A stretch of 64,000 bases of DNA from Pseudonocardia phyllosphaerae (GCF_046546475.1 NZ_JBKGXS010000006.1:256970-320969); one strand, 5' to 3'. Numbered from the stretch's first letter, positions 51,699-61,490 are shown. Numbers and translations are program-made. Notes: generated by a model not told the origin, from the sequence alone.

Positions 51699-52726
51699 TG
51701 GTACGCATCGCTGTGGCGGGAGCCAGTGGATACGCCGGGGGAGAGCTCCTCCGGCTCCTGCTGGCGCACCCCGAGGTCGAGATCGGCGCTCTGACGGCCG
51801 GCGGCAACGCCGGGACCCGTCTGGGTGAGCATCAGCCGCACCTGGCGCCGCTGGCCGACCGCGTCCTCGGCGAGAGCACCCCGGAGAACCTCGCGGGGCA
51901 CGACGCGGTGTTCCTGGCGCTGCCGCACGGCAAGTCCGCAGAGCTCGCCGCGCAGCTCGGCGAGGACACCCTGGTTATCGACTGCGGTGCCGACCACCGG
52001 CTCGCCGACCCGCAGGCCTGGGACCGCTGGTACGGCGGGACCCACGCCGGCCACTGGCCCTACGGGCTGCCCGAACTGCCCGGAGCCCGCGAGGTGCTCG
52101 TCGGCAGCCGCCGGGTCGCCGTGCCCGGCTGTTACCCGACCGGCACCAGCCTGGCGCTGTACCCCGCCCTGGTCGCGGGCCTGGTCGAGCCCGAGGTCGT
52201 GATCACCGCGGTGACCGGCACCTCCGGGGCGGGCCGGTCGCTCAAGCCGCACCTGCTCGGTGCCGAGGTCATGGGCTCGCTGTCGGCCTACGGCGTCGGC
52301 GGCGTGCACCGGCACACCCCGGAGATCGTCCAGAACCTCTCCGCCGCGCTCGGCTCGCCGGTCTCGGTGAGCTTCACCCCGGTCCTGGCGCCGCTGCCGC
52401 GGGGCATCCTCGCCTCCTGCTCGGCGCCGCTGGCGGACCCGGAGACCGACACCGCCACCGTGCGCGCCGCCTACGAGAAGGCCTACGCCGACGAGCCGTT
52501 CGTCCGGCTGCTGCCCGAGGGCCAGTGGCCCACCACCGGGCAGACGCTCGGGTCGAACCTGGTCGCGCTGCAGGTGACCGTCGACGCCGACTCCGGCCGC
52601 CTCGTCGTCGTCTCCGCGATCGACAACCTGACCAAGGGCACCGCGGGCGGTGCCGTCCAGTGCATGAACCTGGCCCTGGGCCTCCCCGAGACCGCAGGCC
52701 TGCCGACGACGGGAGTCGCCCCGTGA
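51698..52726 (+). CDS. argC: N-acetyl-gamma-glutamyl-phosphate reductase
   Basis: ArgC reduces N-acetylglutamyl phosphate to the semialdehyde with NADPH, the third step of arginine synthesis. The 342-residue protein has the nucleotide-binding VAGASGYAGGELLRLL at its N-terminus and the active-site Cys in VAVPGCYPTGTSLAL (near residue 145). His in the GVHRHTPE and late DNLTKGTAGGAVQ parts complete the family pattern. The GTG at 51698 gives the usual short start; the frame upstream is antisense to the lipoprotein. It is the first gene of the arg operon. Confidence 0.97.
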   Translation: MVRIAVAGASGYAGGELLRLLLAHPEVEIGALTAGGNAGTRLGEHQPHLAPLADRVLGESTPENLAGHDAVFLALPHGKSAELAAQLGEDTLVIDCGADHRLADPQAWDRWYGGTHAGHWPYGLPELPGAREVLVGSRRVAVPGCYPTGTSLALYPALVAGLVEPEVVITAVTGTSGAGRSLKPHLLGAEVMGSLSAYGVGGVHRHTPEIVQNLSAALGSPVSVSFTPVLAPLPRGILASCSAPLADPETDTATVRAAYEKAYADEPFVRLLPEGQWPTTGQTLGSNLVALQVTVDADSGRLVVVSAIDNLTKGTAGGAVQCMNLALGLPETAGLPTTGVAP

Positions 52727-53949
52727 CCGCCACGAACGACACCACCGACCAGGCCGGCACCGAGCGGCCCGAGGCCGCCGGGGTCACCGCCGCGCGCGGG
52801 TTCCGGGCCGCCGGGCTCGTCGCCGGGATCAAGAAGTCCGGCAACCCCGACCTCGCCCTGGTCGTCAACGACGGGCCGCGCTTCGACGCCGCCGGGGTGT
52901 TCACCCGCAACCAGGTCAAGGCCGCGCCCGTGCTGTGGTCGCAGCAGGTCCTGGAATCCGGGGCACTGCGGGCGGTCGTCCTCAACTCCGGCGGGGCGAA
53001 CGCCTGCACCGGCCCCGAGGGCTTCCAGACCGCGCACGCCACCGCGGAGAAGGTCGCCGAGGAGCTGGGCTGCGGCGCGGTCGAGGTCGCGGTGTGCTCC
53101 ACCGGGCTGATCGGCGAGCAGCTGCCGCGCGAGACCGTGCTCGCCGGGGTGACGGCGGCGACCGGTGAGCTGGCGGACACACCCGAGGCCGGTACGGCCG
53201 CCGCCCGGGCGATCATGACGACCGACACCCTCCCGAAGGAGGCCGGCGTCGCGGACCCGGCCGGCTGGAGCGTCGGCGGCATCACCAAGGGCGCCGGGAT
53301 GATCGCGCCGTCGATGGCGACCATGCTCACGGTGCTCACCACCGACGCCGTCGTCGACCGCTCGACGCTCGACGCCGCCCTGCACGAGGCCGTGCGCTAC
53401 AGCTTCGACCGGCTCGACGTCGACGGCTCGATGTCCACCAACGACACCGTGCTCGTGCTGGCCTCCGGCGCGTCCGGGATCGAGGCGGATCCGGCGGTGT
53501 TCACCGCGGCCCTGACCCGGACCTGCCGGGACCTCGCCGCGCAGATGCAGGCCGACGCCGAGGGCGTCACCAAGCGGATCACCGTGCGGGTCACCGGCGC
53601 CGCTTCCGAGGACGACGCGGTGGTCGTCGCCCGCACGATCGCCCGCGACGCCCTGGTGAAGACGGCGATGTTCGGCTCCGACCCCAACTGGGGCCGGGTC
53701 GCGGCCGCCGCCGGGTACGCCGACGCCCACGTCGACCCCGAGCGGCTCGACGTGACGATCAACGGGGTCCTGCTGTGCAAGGGTGCCGTCGTCGCCGGGG
53801 ACCGCGCCGACTGCGACCTCTCGGGCCAGGACGTGCTGGTCGAGGTCGAGCTGGGTCTGGCCGGCGGGGTCGAGGGCAACACCGCGGAGATCCGCACCAC
53901 CGACCTGTCGCACGCCTACGTGGAGGAGAACAGTGCCTACTCCTCCTGA
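52723..53949 (+). CDS. argJ: bifunctional ornithine acetyltransferase / N-acetylglutamate synthase
   Basis: ArgJ moves the acetyl group from N-acetylornithine to glutamate, recycling it. The 408-residue precursor cleaves itself before the Thr in KGAGMIAPSMATMLTV, giving alpha and beta chains. ARGFRAAGLVAGIKKSG and VLNSGGANACTG (N-terminal half) and DGSMSTNDTV and DPNWGRVAAAAGYA (C-terminal half) are family segments. The GTG overlaps the argC stop (GTGA). Whether it also makes N-acetylglutamate from acetyl-CoA cannot be read, but no argA is in the window. Confidence 0.97.
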   Translation: MTATNDTTDQAGTERPEAAGVTAARGFRAAGLVAGIKKSGNPDLALVVNDGPRFDAAGVFTRNQVKAAPVLWSQQVLESGALRAVVLNSGGANACTGPEGFQTAHATAEKVAEELGCGAVEVAVCSTGLIGEQLPRETVLAGVTAATGELADTPEAGTAAARAIMTTDTLPKEAGVADPAGWSVGGITKGAGMIAPSMATMLTVLTTDAVVDRSTLDAALHEAVRYSFDRLDVDGSMSTNDTVLVLASGASGIEADPAVFTAALTRTCRDLAAQMQADAEGVTKRITVRVTGAASEDDAVVVARTIARDALVKTAMFGSDPNWGRVAAAAGYADAHVDPERLDVTINGVLLCKGAVVAGDRADCDLSGQDVLVEVELGLAGGVEGNTAEIRTTDLSHAYVEENSAYSS

Positions 53950-54934
53950 GCCGCTCCCGTCGTCGGAGTCGCGCCCGCAGCCGCAGGTGGCCCCGAGTCC
54001 GGAGACCCCGGGCCGGCTGAAGCGCGCGGGGGAGAAGGCCGCGGTCCTGGCCGAGGCGCTGCCCTGGCTGCAGCGCTTCCACGGCCGCGTCGTCGTCGTG
54101 AAGTACGGCGGCAACGCCATGGTCGACGAGGACCTCAAGCAGGCGTTCGCGCTGGACATGGTGTTCCTGCGGCTGGCAGGCATCCACCCGGTCGTCGTGC
54201 ACGGCGGCGGCCCGCAGATCAGCGCGATGCTGACCCGGCTCGGCATGCCCGGGGAGTTCCGCGGCGGGCTGCGGGTCACCACGCCGGAGACCATGGAGAT
54301 CGTCCGGATGGTGCTGTTCGGCCAGGTCGGCCGGGAGCTCGTCGGGCTGATCAACCAGCACGGGCCGCTCGCGGTCGGGCTGTCCGGTGAGGACGCGGGG
54401 CTGTTCACCGCGGAGAAGCGCACCGCCCTGGTCGGTGGTGAGGCGGTCGACATCGGCCTCGTCGGCGACGTCACCGAGGTCAACCCGGACGCGGTGCTCG
54501 ACATCGTCGCGGCGGGCCGGATCCCGGTCGTCGCCGGGGTCGCCCCGGACGCCGACGGGCAGGTCCACAACATCAACGCCGACAGCGCCGCCGCCGCGCT
54601 GGCCGGTGCCCTCGACGCCGCGAAGCTCGTGGTGCTCACCGACGTCGAGGGGCTCTACGCCAACTACCCCGACCCGGACTCGATCATCACCTCGCTGACC
54701 GCGGGGCAGCTCGAGCCGATGCTCCCGCGGCTGGAGAGCGGGATGGCGCCGAAGATGGAGGCCTGCCTGCGGGCGGTGCGGTCCGGCGTCGGGCAGGCCC
54801 ACGTGATCGACGGGCGGGTGCCGCACTCGGTGCTGCTCGAGGTCTTCACACACGAGGGTGTCGGCACGATGGTCCTCCCGGACCCCGAGCCGGCTCCGCA
54901 CGACAGCAGCGAGGACGGGGTGACGCAGTCATGA
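53933..54934 (+). CDS. argB: acetylglutamate kinase
   Basis: ArgB phosphorylates N-acetylglutamate; it is the step feedback-inhibited by arginine in cyclic pathways. The 333-residue protein has KYGGNAMVDEDLK at the ATP site, VVVHGGGPQIS, the NAG-binding GLSGEDAGLF, and the C-terminal SGMAPKMEAC. About 30 extra residues at the start are Pro/Ser-rich. The long N-helix seen in arginine-sensitive enzymes (AVLAEALPWLQRF) is present. It starts at GTG 53933 (GGAGGA ahead) inside the end of argJ, a 17-base overlap. Confidence 0.97.
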   Translation: MPTPPEPLPSSESRPQPQVAPSPETPGRLKRAGEKAAVLAEALPWLQRFHGRVVVVKYGGNAMVDEDLKQAFALDMVFLRLAGIHPVVVHGGGPQISAMLTRLGMPGEFRGGLRVTTPETMEIVRMVLFGQVGRELVGLINQHGPLAVGLSGEDAGLFTAEKRTALVGGEAVDIGLVGDVTEVNPDAVLDIVAAGRIPVVAGVAPDADGQVHNINADSAAAALAGALDAAKLVVLTDVEGLYANYPDPDSIITSLTAGQLEPMLPRLESGMAPKMEACLRAVRSGVGQAHVIDGRVPHSVLLEVFTHEGVGTMVLPDPEPAPHDSSEDGVTQS

Positions 54935-56124
54935 CGACCCAGGCGCAGCGGTGGCAGGCCGCGCTGATGAACAACTACGGCACCCCGCCGCTGACCCTGG
55001 TCCGCGGCGAGGGCGCCCACGTGTGGGACTCCGAGGGCCGCGAGTACCTGGACCTCTACGCCGGCATCGCCGTCAACGCCCTCGGCCACGCCCACCCGGC
55101 CGTCGTCGACGCCGTGTCCGAGCAGGTCCGCACACTCGGCCACACCTCGAACTTCTTCATCACCGAGCCCGCGCTGCAGCTCGCCGAGCGCCTGCAGAGC
55201 CTGCTGGGCCGAGACGACGCGCGGGTCCTGCTGTGCAACTCCGGCACCGAGGCCAACGAGGCCGCCTTCAAGATCGCCCGCCGGACCGGGCGGCCGGAGA
55301 TCATCGCCTGTGAGCAGGCGTTCCACGGCCGCACGATGGGCGCGCTCGCGCTGACCGGCCAGCCGGCCAAGCGGGCGCCGTTCGAGCCGATGCCGGCCGG
55401 GGTCACGCACATCCCGTTCGGTGACGTCGCCGCGCTCGACACCGCGGTCACCTCCGACACCGCCGCGGTGTTCCTCGAGCCGATCCTGGGCGAGGCCGGC
55501 GTGATCGTGCCGCCCGCGGACTACCTCGCCGAGGCCCGCCGGATCACCGCCGAGCGGGGCGCGCTGCTCGTGCTCGACGAGGTCCAGACCGGGATCGGCC
55601 GCACCGGCCACTGGTTCGCCCACCAGGCACACGGGATCGTCCCGGACGTGGTCACCCTGGCCAAGGGGCTGGGCGGCGGCCTGCCGATCGGCGCCTGCAT
55701 CGGCATCGGCGAGGCCGGAGCACTGCTCGAGCCCGGCCAGCACGGCACCACCTTCGGAGGCAACCCGGTGGCCTGCGCGGCGGCCCTCGCCGTACTCGAC
55801 ACGATCGCCAGCGACGGGCTGCTCGAGCACGTCGACCGGCTCGGCAAGGAGATCCGCAGCGGCATCGAGGGCCTCGGCCACCCGTTGGTCGCCGACGTCT
55901 CCGGGGCCGGGCTGCACATCGGCGTCGGGCTGACCGCGCCGGTCGCCGCACAGGCGGCCGCGGCTGCGCGCGAGGCCGGGTACCTGGTCAACAACGCGAC
56001 CCCGGACCGGCTGCGCATCGCGCCCGCGCTGACCCTCACCGACGACGAGGCCGCGCAGTTCCTCCGCGCGCTGCCCGGCGTGCTGGACGCGGCGGCCGCC
56101 GAGCACGAGGGGCAGGGCAACTGA
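54931..56124 (+). CDS. argD: acetylornithine aminotransferase
   Basis: ArgD is a PLP enzyme that makes N-acetylornithine from the semialdehyde and glutamate. The 397-residue class III aminotransferase has GIAVNALGHAHPAVVDAV, LCNSGTEANEAAFKIAR, the PLP-contacting VLDEVQTGIGRTG, and the Schiff-base lysine in VVTLAKGLGGGLPIGA (near residue 240). Its ATG overlaps the argB stop by 4 bases (ATGA), and argF starts at the last base of its stop codon. Confidence 0.97.
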   Translation: MTTQAQRWQAALMNNYGTPPLTLVRGEGAHVWDSEGREYLDLYAGIAVNALGHAHPAVVDAVSEQVRTLGHTSNFFITEPALQLAERLQSLLGRDDARVLLCNSGTEANEAAFKIARRTGRPEIIACEQAFHGRTMGALALTGQPAKRAPFEPMPAGVTHIPFGDVAALDTAVTSDTAAVFLEPILGEAGVIVPPADYLAEARRITAERGALLVLDEVQTGIGRTGHWFAHQAHGIVPDVVTLAKGLGGGLPIGACIGIGEAGALLEPGQHGTTFGGNPVACAAALAVLDTIASDGLLEHVDRLGKEIRSGIEGLGHPLVADVSGAGLHIGVGLTAPVAAQAAAAAREAGYLVNNATPDRLRIAPALTLTDDEAAQFLRALPGVLDAAAAEHEGQGN

Positions 56125-57044
56125 TGGTCCGCCACCTGCTGCGCGACGACGACCTGTCCCCGGCCGAGCAGGCCGAGGTCCTCGACCTCGCCGACCGGGT
56201 CAAGGCCGACCGGTTCGCCGAGCGCCCGCTCGAGGGCCCGAAGGCCGTCGCCGTCGTGTTCGACAAGTCCTCCACCCGCACCCGGGTCTCGTTCGAGGCG
56301 GGCATCACCCAGCTCGGCGGCACCGCGATCATCCTCGACGGCACCACCTGCCAGCTGGGGCGCGGCGAGACGATCTCCGACACGTCCCGGGTGCTGTCCC
56401 GCTACGTCGACGCCGTCGTGTGGCGGACCACCGGGCAGGAGCGGATCGAGGAGATGGCCGAGGTCGCGACGGTGCCGGTGGTCAACGCGCTGACCGACAC
56501 CTTCCACCCGTGCCAGATCCTGGCCGACCTGCAGACGATCCGGGAGCGGTTCGGGTACCTGGCCGGGCTCACGCTGACCTACCTCGGGGACGGCGCCAAC
56601 AACGTCGCGCACTCGCTGCTGCTCGGCGGCGTCACCGCGGGCCTGCACGTGCGGATCGCGGCCCCGGCCGGCTTCACCCCGGACGACGCCGTCGTCCGGG
56701 ACGCGAAGGCCCGCGCCGAACAGACCGGCGGGTCGGTGACCCTGGTCGCCGATCCGCAGACCGCGGTGGCCGGCGCCGACGTCGTCGTGACCGACACCTG
56801 GACCTCGATGGGGCAGGAGGACGACGGCCTGGACCGGGTGGCGCCCTTCCGCCCGTACCAGGTGAACGACGAGCTGCTCGCCCGCGCCGCGCCCGGCGCG
56901 ATCGTGCTGCACTGCCTGCCCGCGCACCGCGGCGACGAGATCACCGACGCGGTGATCGACGGACCGGCCAGCGCGGTGTGGGACGAGGCGGAGAACCGGC
57001 TGCACGCCCAGAAGGCGCTGCTGACGTGGCTGCTGCGCGCATGA
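56124..57044 (+). CDS. argF: ornithine carbamoyltransferase
   Basis: ArgF joins ornithine and carbamoyl phosphate to give citrulline. The 306-residue protein has the carbamoyl-phosphate motif SSTRTRVSFE (near residue 51), TFHPCQILAD, the ornithine-side DTWTSMGQE and the HCLPAHRG loop near the end. It overlaps the argD stop by one base (TGATGG) and the argR start by 4, so the operon is tightly coupled. Confidence 0.97.
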   Translation: MVRHLLRDDDLSPAEQAEVLDLADRVKADRFAERPLEGPKAVAVVFDKSSTRTRVSFEAGITQLGGTAIILDGTTCQLGRGETISDTSRVLSRYVDAVVWRTTGQERIEEMAEVATVPVVNALTDTFHPCQILADLQTIRERFGYLAGLTLTYLGDGANNVAHSLLLGGVTAGLHVRIAAPAGFTPDDAVVRDAKARAEQTGGSVTLVADPQTAVAGADVVVTDTWTSMGQEDDGLDRVAPFRPYQVNDELLARAAPGAIVLHCLPAHRGDEITDAVIDGPASAVWDEAENRLHAQKALLTWLLRA

Positions 57045-57625
57045 GCGAGGCGGGGACCGAACGGACCCGGGGCAACGCCAGCCGGGTCACCCGGCAGGCG
57101 AAGATCATGGACGTGCTGTGGCATCGCGCGGTGCGCAGCCAGCCCGAGCTGCTCGTCCTGCTCGACCAGCTGCACGGCATCGAGACCACCCAGGCCACGC
57201 TGTCGCGGGACCTGGACGAGCTCGGCGCGGTGAAGCTGCGCGGCCCCGACGGCGGCGCACCGGTGTACCGGATACCCGAGGACGGGAACCCGGTCCGCGG
57301 CGTCGAGGGCGGCACCACCCGGTTGGGTCGACTCGTGGGGGAGCTGCTCGTGTCCGCGGACGCGAGTGGGAACCTTGCCGTCCTGCGGACCCCGCCGGGA
57401 GCGGCGCACTACCTGGCCAGCGCGCTGGACCGGGCCGCGCTGCACGACGTCGTCGGCACCATCGCCGGCGACGACACGATCATCGTGGTCGCTCGCGAGC
57501 CCCTCACCGGGGCGGAGCTCGCGCAGCGGCTGCAGGAACTGCCGAACAACGAGGTGCCGGACACCGCACCGCAGGACGCAGCGTCGTCCGCCGCGGGTCC
57601 GGGCCACGCGACGAAGGAGAACTGA
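57041..57625 (+). CDS. argR: arginine repressor
   Basis: ArgR is the arginine-responsive hexameric repressor of the arg genes. This 194-residue form has an N-terminal winged helix (TRQAKIMDVLWHRAVRSQ, then TTQATLSRDLDELGAVKLR with the Ser-Arg recognition motif) and a C-terminal arginine-binding part (PPGAAHYLASALDRA; TIAGDDTIIVVARE with the Asp-Asp ligand pair). The last 20 or so residues are a tail. It starts at ATG 57041 overlapping argF. It most likely acts on the box before argC (51662-51698). Confidence 0.95.
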   Translation: MSEAGTERTRGNASRVTRQAKIMDVLWHRAVRSQPELLVLLDQLHGIETTQATLSRDLDELGAVKLRGPDGGAPVYRIPEDGNPVRGVEGGTTRLGRLVGELLVSADASGNLAVLRTPPGAAHYLASALDRAALHDVVGTIAGDDTIIVVAREPLTGAELAQRLQELPNNEVPDTAPQDAASSAAGPGHATKEN

Positions 57626-57626
57626 C

Positions 57627-58847
57627 ATGGCGGACCGGGTCGTACTGGCCTACTCCGGTGGGCTCGACACCTCGGTGGCGATCGGCTGGATCGCCGAGGA
57701 GACCGGGGCCGAGGTCGTCGCGGTCGCGGTGGACGTCGGCCAGGGCGGCGAGGACCTGGAGGAGATTCGCAAGCGGGCGCTGGCCTGCGGTGCGGTCGAG
57801 GCCGTCGTCGCCGATGCGCGCGACGAGTTCGCCGACCAGTACTGCCTGCCGACGCTGCAGGCGGACGCGCTCTACATGGACCGCTACCCGCTGGTCTCGG
57901 CGATCTCGCGCCCGCTCATCGTGAAGCACCTGGTGGAGGCGGCGAAGTACCACGGCGCCTCCACCGTCGCGCACGGCTGCACCGGCAAGGGCAACGACCA
58001 GGTCCGTTTCGAGGTCGGCATCCAGGCTCTCGCCCCGGACCTGAACGTCATCGCCCCGGTCCGCGACTTCGCGTGGACCCGGGAGAAGGCGATCTCCTAC
58101 GCCGAGTCGCACGACCTGCCGATCGACGTGACCAAGAAGTCGCCGTTCTCGATCGACCAGAACGTGTGGGGCCGCGCGGTGGAGACCGGGTTCCTCGAGG
58201 ACCTGTGGAACGCGCCGACCAAGGACGTGTACTCCTACACCGGCGACCCGCAGACCTTCCAGCCCGCCGACGAGGTGGTCATCCGCTTCGAGAAGGGCGT
58301 GCCGGTCGCGATCGACGGCGAGCCCGTCACGATGCTGCAGGCCATCCAGAAGCTCAACGAGGTCGCAGGCAAGCACGGCGTCGGCCGGATCGACATGGTC
58401 GAGGACCGCCTGGTCGGCATCAAGTCCCGCGAGGTCTACGAGGCCCCGGGCGCGATGGCGCTGATCACCGCGCACCAGGAGCTGGAGAACGTCACCGTCG
58501 AGCGCGACCTGGCCCGCTTCAAGCGGCAGGTCTCGCAGCGGTGGACCGAGCTGGTCTACGACGGCCTGTGGTTCTCCCCGCTCAAGCGGGCCCTCGACAC
58601 CTTCGTCGCCGAGTCCCAGCAGCAGGTCAACGGCGAGGTCCGCCTCGAGCTGGCCGGTGGCCGTGCCACCGCGACCGGGCGTCGTTCGGACTCCTCGCTC
58701 TACGACTTCAACCTCGCCACCTACGACGAGGGCGACGCCTTCGACCAGTCCCTGGCGAAGGGCTTCGTCCAGCTCTGGGGCCTGCCGAGCAAGATCGCCT
58801 CGCGGCGGGACCTCGGCCAGGCCGGCAACGACAGCCCCGAGTCGTGA
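57627..58847 (+). CDS. argG: argininosuccinate synthase
   Basis: ArgG condenses citrulline and aspartate with ATP. The 406-residue protein starts with the P-loop-like AYSGGLDTSVAIGW, followed by HGCTGKGNDQVRFE and KKSPFSIDQNVWGRAVE, standard for the type I enzyme. It starts 1 base after the argR stop, with AAGGAG ahead. The longer upstream frame is the shadow of argR. The aspartate it uses may come from the aminotransferase two genes on. Confidence 0.97.
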   Translation: MADRVVLAYSGGLDTSVAIGWIAEETGAEVVAVAVDVGQGGEDLEEIRKRALACGAVEAVVADARDEFADQYCLPTLQADALYMDRYPLVSAISRPLIVKHLVEAAKYHGASTVAHGCTGKGNDQVRFEVGIQALAPDLNVIAPVRDFAWTREKAISYAESHDLPIDVTKKSPFSIDQNVWGRAVETGFLEDLWNAPTKDVYSYTGDPQTFQPADEVVIRFEKGVPVAIDGEPVTMLQAIQKLNEVAGKHGVGRIDMVEDRLVGIKSREVYEAPGAMALITAHQELENVTVERDLARFKRQVSQRWTELVYDGLWFSPLKRALDTFVAESQQQVNGEVRLELAGGRATATGRRSDSSLYDFNLATYDEGDAFDQSLAKGFVQLWGLPSKIASRRDLGQAGNDSPES

Positions 58848-60259
58848 GCGGCGGCGCGGCACTGTGGGGTGGCCGGTTCGCGTCCGGCCCGGCCGACGCG
58901 CTGGCCGCCCTGAGCAAGTCCACCCACTTCGACTGGGCGCTGGCCCCGTACGACATCCGCGGCTCGAAGGCGCACGCCCGCGTGCTGCACCGGGCCGGGC
59001 TGCTGTCGGACGAGGAGCTGTCGGGCATGCACAAGGCGCTCGACGAGCTGGCCGCCGACGTGGCGTCCGGCGCGTTCACCGCCGAGCCCGGCGACGAGGA
59101 CGTGCACACCGCGCTGGAGCGCGGCCTGATCGAGCGGGCAGGCCCGGACCTGGGCGGCAAGCTGCGGGCCGGCCGGTCGCGCAACGACCAGGTCGCCACG
59201 CAGTTCCGGATGTGGCTGCGCGACGCGGCCCGCCGGATCGCCGCGGGCGTGCTCGACGTCGTCGACGCCCTGGTGGCGCAGGCCGAGGCGCACCCCGGTG
59301 CCGCGATGCCGGGCCGTACGCACCTGCAGCACGCCCAGCCGGTGCTGCTCGGCCACCAGCTGGCCGCGCACGCGCACGCCCTGCTGCGCGACGTCGACCG
59401 GCTGCGCGACTGGGACCGCCGTACCGCGTACTCGCCCTACGGGTCCGGCGCGCTGGCCGGTTCGTCGCTGGGGCTGGACCCGGAGGCGGTCGCCGAGGAG
59501 CTGGGCTTCACCGGCTCGTCGGCGAACTCGATCGACGGGACGGCGTCGCGGGACTTCGCCGCGGAGGCCGCATTCGTCCTGGCCATGATCGGTGTGGACC
59601 TGTCCCGGGTGTCGGAGGAGGTCATCCTCTGGGCGACCGCGGAGTTCGGCTACGTCACCCTCGACGACGCCTTCTCCACCGGCAGCTCGATCATGCCGCA
59701 GAAGAAGAACCCCGACGTCGCCGAGCTGGCGCGGGGCAAGTCCGGCCGGCTCGTCGGGAACCTGACGGGCCTGCTGACCACGCTCAAGGGTCTACCGCTG
59801 GCCTACAACCGGGACCTGCAGGAGGACAAGGAGCCGGTCTTCGACTCGGTCGCCCAGCTGGAGCTGCTGCTCCCCGCGGTGGCCGGGATGGTCGGCACCC
59901 TGACCTTCCACACCGAGCGCCTGGCCGAGCTGGCCCCGGCCGGGTTCACCCTGGCCACCGACGTCGCCGAGTGGCTGGTCCGTCAGGGCGTGCCGTTCCG
60001 CGTCGCGCACGAGGCCGCCGGCGGCTGCGTCCGGGTGGCCGAGGGCCGCGGTGTCGGCCTCGAGGACCTGACCGACGACGAGCTGGTGGGCGTGCACCCG
60101 GCGCTGAACCCGGATGTGCGGGAGGTGCTCAGCGTGGAAGGCTCCATCGCGTCGCGGAACGCGCGGGGCGGCACGGCGGGCGACCGCGTCGCCGAGCAGC
60201 TCGCCGACCTGCGCACCGAGTCCGCCGCAGCGAGAGAGTTCACCGGAGGAACCGCATGA
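58844..60259 (+). CDS. argH: argininosuccinate lyase
   Basis: ArgH splits argininosuccinate into arginine and fumarate, the final step. The 471-residue protein has the superfamily signature GSSIMPQKKNPD (near residue 280, catalytic Ser in the flexible loop), GRTHLQHAQPVLLGHQ with a catalytic His, and AGRSRNDQVATQFRMW. It starts at GTG in the argG stop (GTGA). Length and motifs are normal; the frame upstream is antisense-like shadow of argG. Confidence 0.97.
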   Translation: MSGGAALWGGRFASGPADALAALSKSTHFDWALAPYDIRGSKAHARVLHRAGLLSDEELSGMHKALDELAADVASGAFTAEPGDEDVHTALERGLIERAGPDLGGKLRAGRSRNDQVATQFRMWLRDAARRIAAGVLDVVDALVAQAEAHPGAAMPGRTHLQHAQPVLLGHQLAAHAHALLRDVDRLRDWDRRTAYSPYGSGALAGSSLGLDPEAVAEELGFTGSSANSIDGTASRDFAAEAAFVLAMIGVDLSRVSEEVILWATAEFGYVTLDDAFSTGSSIMPQKKNPDVAELARGKSGRLVGNLTGLLTTLKGLPLAYNRDLQEDKEPVFDSVAQLELLLPAVAGMVGTLTFHTERLAELAPAGFTLATDVAEWLVRQGVPFRVAHEAAGGCVRVAEGRGVGLEDLTDDELVGVHPALNPDVREVLSVEGSIASRNARGGTAGDRVAEQLADLRTESAAAREFTGGTA

Positions 60260-61479
60260 CCGACCCAGCCGCAGCGTACGAGGAACTGAAGGCCGCGGGC
60301 CTGAAGCTGGACCTGACGCGGGGCAAGCCGTCGTCGGAGCAGCTCGACCTGTCGAACGAGCTGCTGGGCCTGCCGGGCGCGGGGGAGTACCGCGCCGCGG
60401 ACGGCACCGACACCCGCAACTACGGCGGCGGGCAGGGACTGCTCGAGCTGCGGGAGATCTTCGCGCCGTTCCTGCAGGTCCCGGTCGGGCAGCTGGTCGC
60501 GGCGAACAACTCCAGCCTCGAGCTGATGCACGACACGCTGGTGCACGCCCTGCTGTCCCCGGTGCCGGGTGCCCCGGCCCGCTGGGTCGACGCCGGCCGG
60601 GTCGCGTTCATCGCCCCGGTCCCCGGTTACGACCGGCACTACGGCGTCTGCGAGCGCCTCGGCATCGAGCTGGTCACCGTTCCGATGACGCCCGACGGCC
60701 CGGACATGGACGAGGTCGAGCGGCTCGTCGCCGATGACCCGTCGATCAAGGGCATCTGGTGCGTGCCGAAGTACTCGAACCCGGACGGCGTCGTCTACTC
60801 CGACGAGGTCGTGCGCCGGCTCGCGTCGATGCCGACCGCCGCACCGGACTTCCGGATCATGTGGGACAACGCCTACGCGGTGCACCACCTGACCGAGGAG
60901 GAGATCGAGGTCGCCGACGTCCTGGCGCTGGCCGCCGAGGCGGGCAACCCGGACCGGCCGTTCGTCTTCGGCTCCACCTCCAAGATCACCTTCGCCGGTG
61001 CGGGCGTGGCGTTCTTCGGTGCGTCGCAGGCCAACGTCGACTGGTGGCTGAAGCTGGCGTCGAAGAAGATCATCGGCCCGGACAAGGTCAACCACCTGCG
61101 GCACGCGAAGTTCCTCAAGGACGCGGCCGGGCTGCGCGCCCACATGGCCGCGCACCGCGAGCTCATCGCACCCAAGTTCGCCGCGGTGGAACGCCTGCTG
61201 GGCGAGGCGTTCTCCGACGTCGAGGGCGTGTCCTGGACGACGCCGAAGGGCGGCTACTTCGTCAGCCTGACCGTGCCGGACGGGCTGGCCTCGGAGGTCG
61301 TCGCGCTCGCGAAGGACGCCGGGATCGTGCTGACCCCGGCCGGTGCGACGCACCCGGGTGGCAAGGACCCGCAGGACGCGACGATCCGGCTCGCCCCGAC
61401 CCTGCCCCCGCAGGACGAGGTCGAGAAGGCGATGGCAGGCGTCGTCACCTGCGTGCAGCTGGCGCTGTCGCGCCGCTGA
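60256..61479 (+). CDS. PLP aminotransferase, aspartate aminotransferase subgroup Ic type
   Basis: A 407-residue fold type I aminotransferase similar to the short-branch aspartate aminotransferases described in Corynebacterium (Asp_aminotransf family). PLP contacts are in VAANNSSLELMHDTL, CVPKYSNPDGVVYS, MWDNAYAVHHL and the lysine in FGSTSKITFAGAGVAF. It begins at ATG in the argH stop (ATGA), so it is in the arg operon. Making aspartate for ArgG and recycling glutamate nitrogen is a sensible role, inferred from that link. Confidence 0.9.
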   Translation: MTDPAAAYEELKAAGLKLDLTRGKPSSEQLDLSNELLGLPGAGEYRAADGTDTRNYGGGQGLLELREIFAPFLQVPVGQLVAANNSSLELMHDTLVHALLSPVPGAPARWVDAGRVAFIAPVPGYDRHYGVCERLGIELVTVPMTPDGPDMDEVERLVADDPSIKGIWCVPKYSNPDGVVYSDEVVRRLASMPTAAPDFRIMWDNAYAVHHLTEEEIEVADVLALAAEAGNPDRPFVFGSTSKITFAGAGVAFFGASQANVDWWLKLASKKIIGPDKVNHLRHAKFLKDAAGLRAHMAAHRELIAPKFAAVERLLGEAFSDVEGVSWTTPKGGYFVSLTVPDGLASEVVALAKDAGIVLTPAGATHPGGKDPQDATIRLAPTLPPQDEVEKAMAGVVTCVQLALSRR

Positions 61480-61490
61480 ACAGCGAGTCC

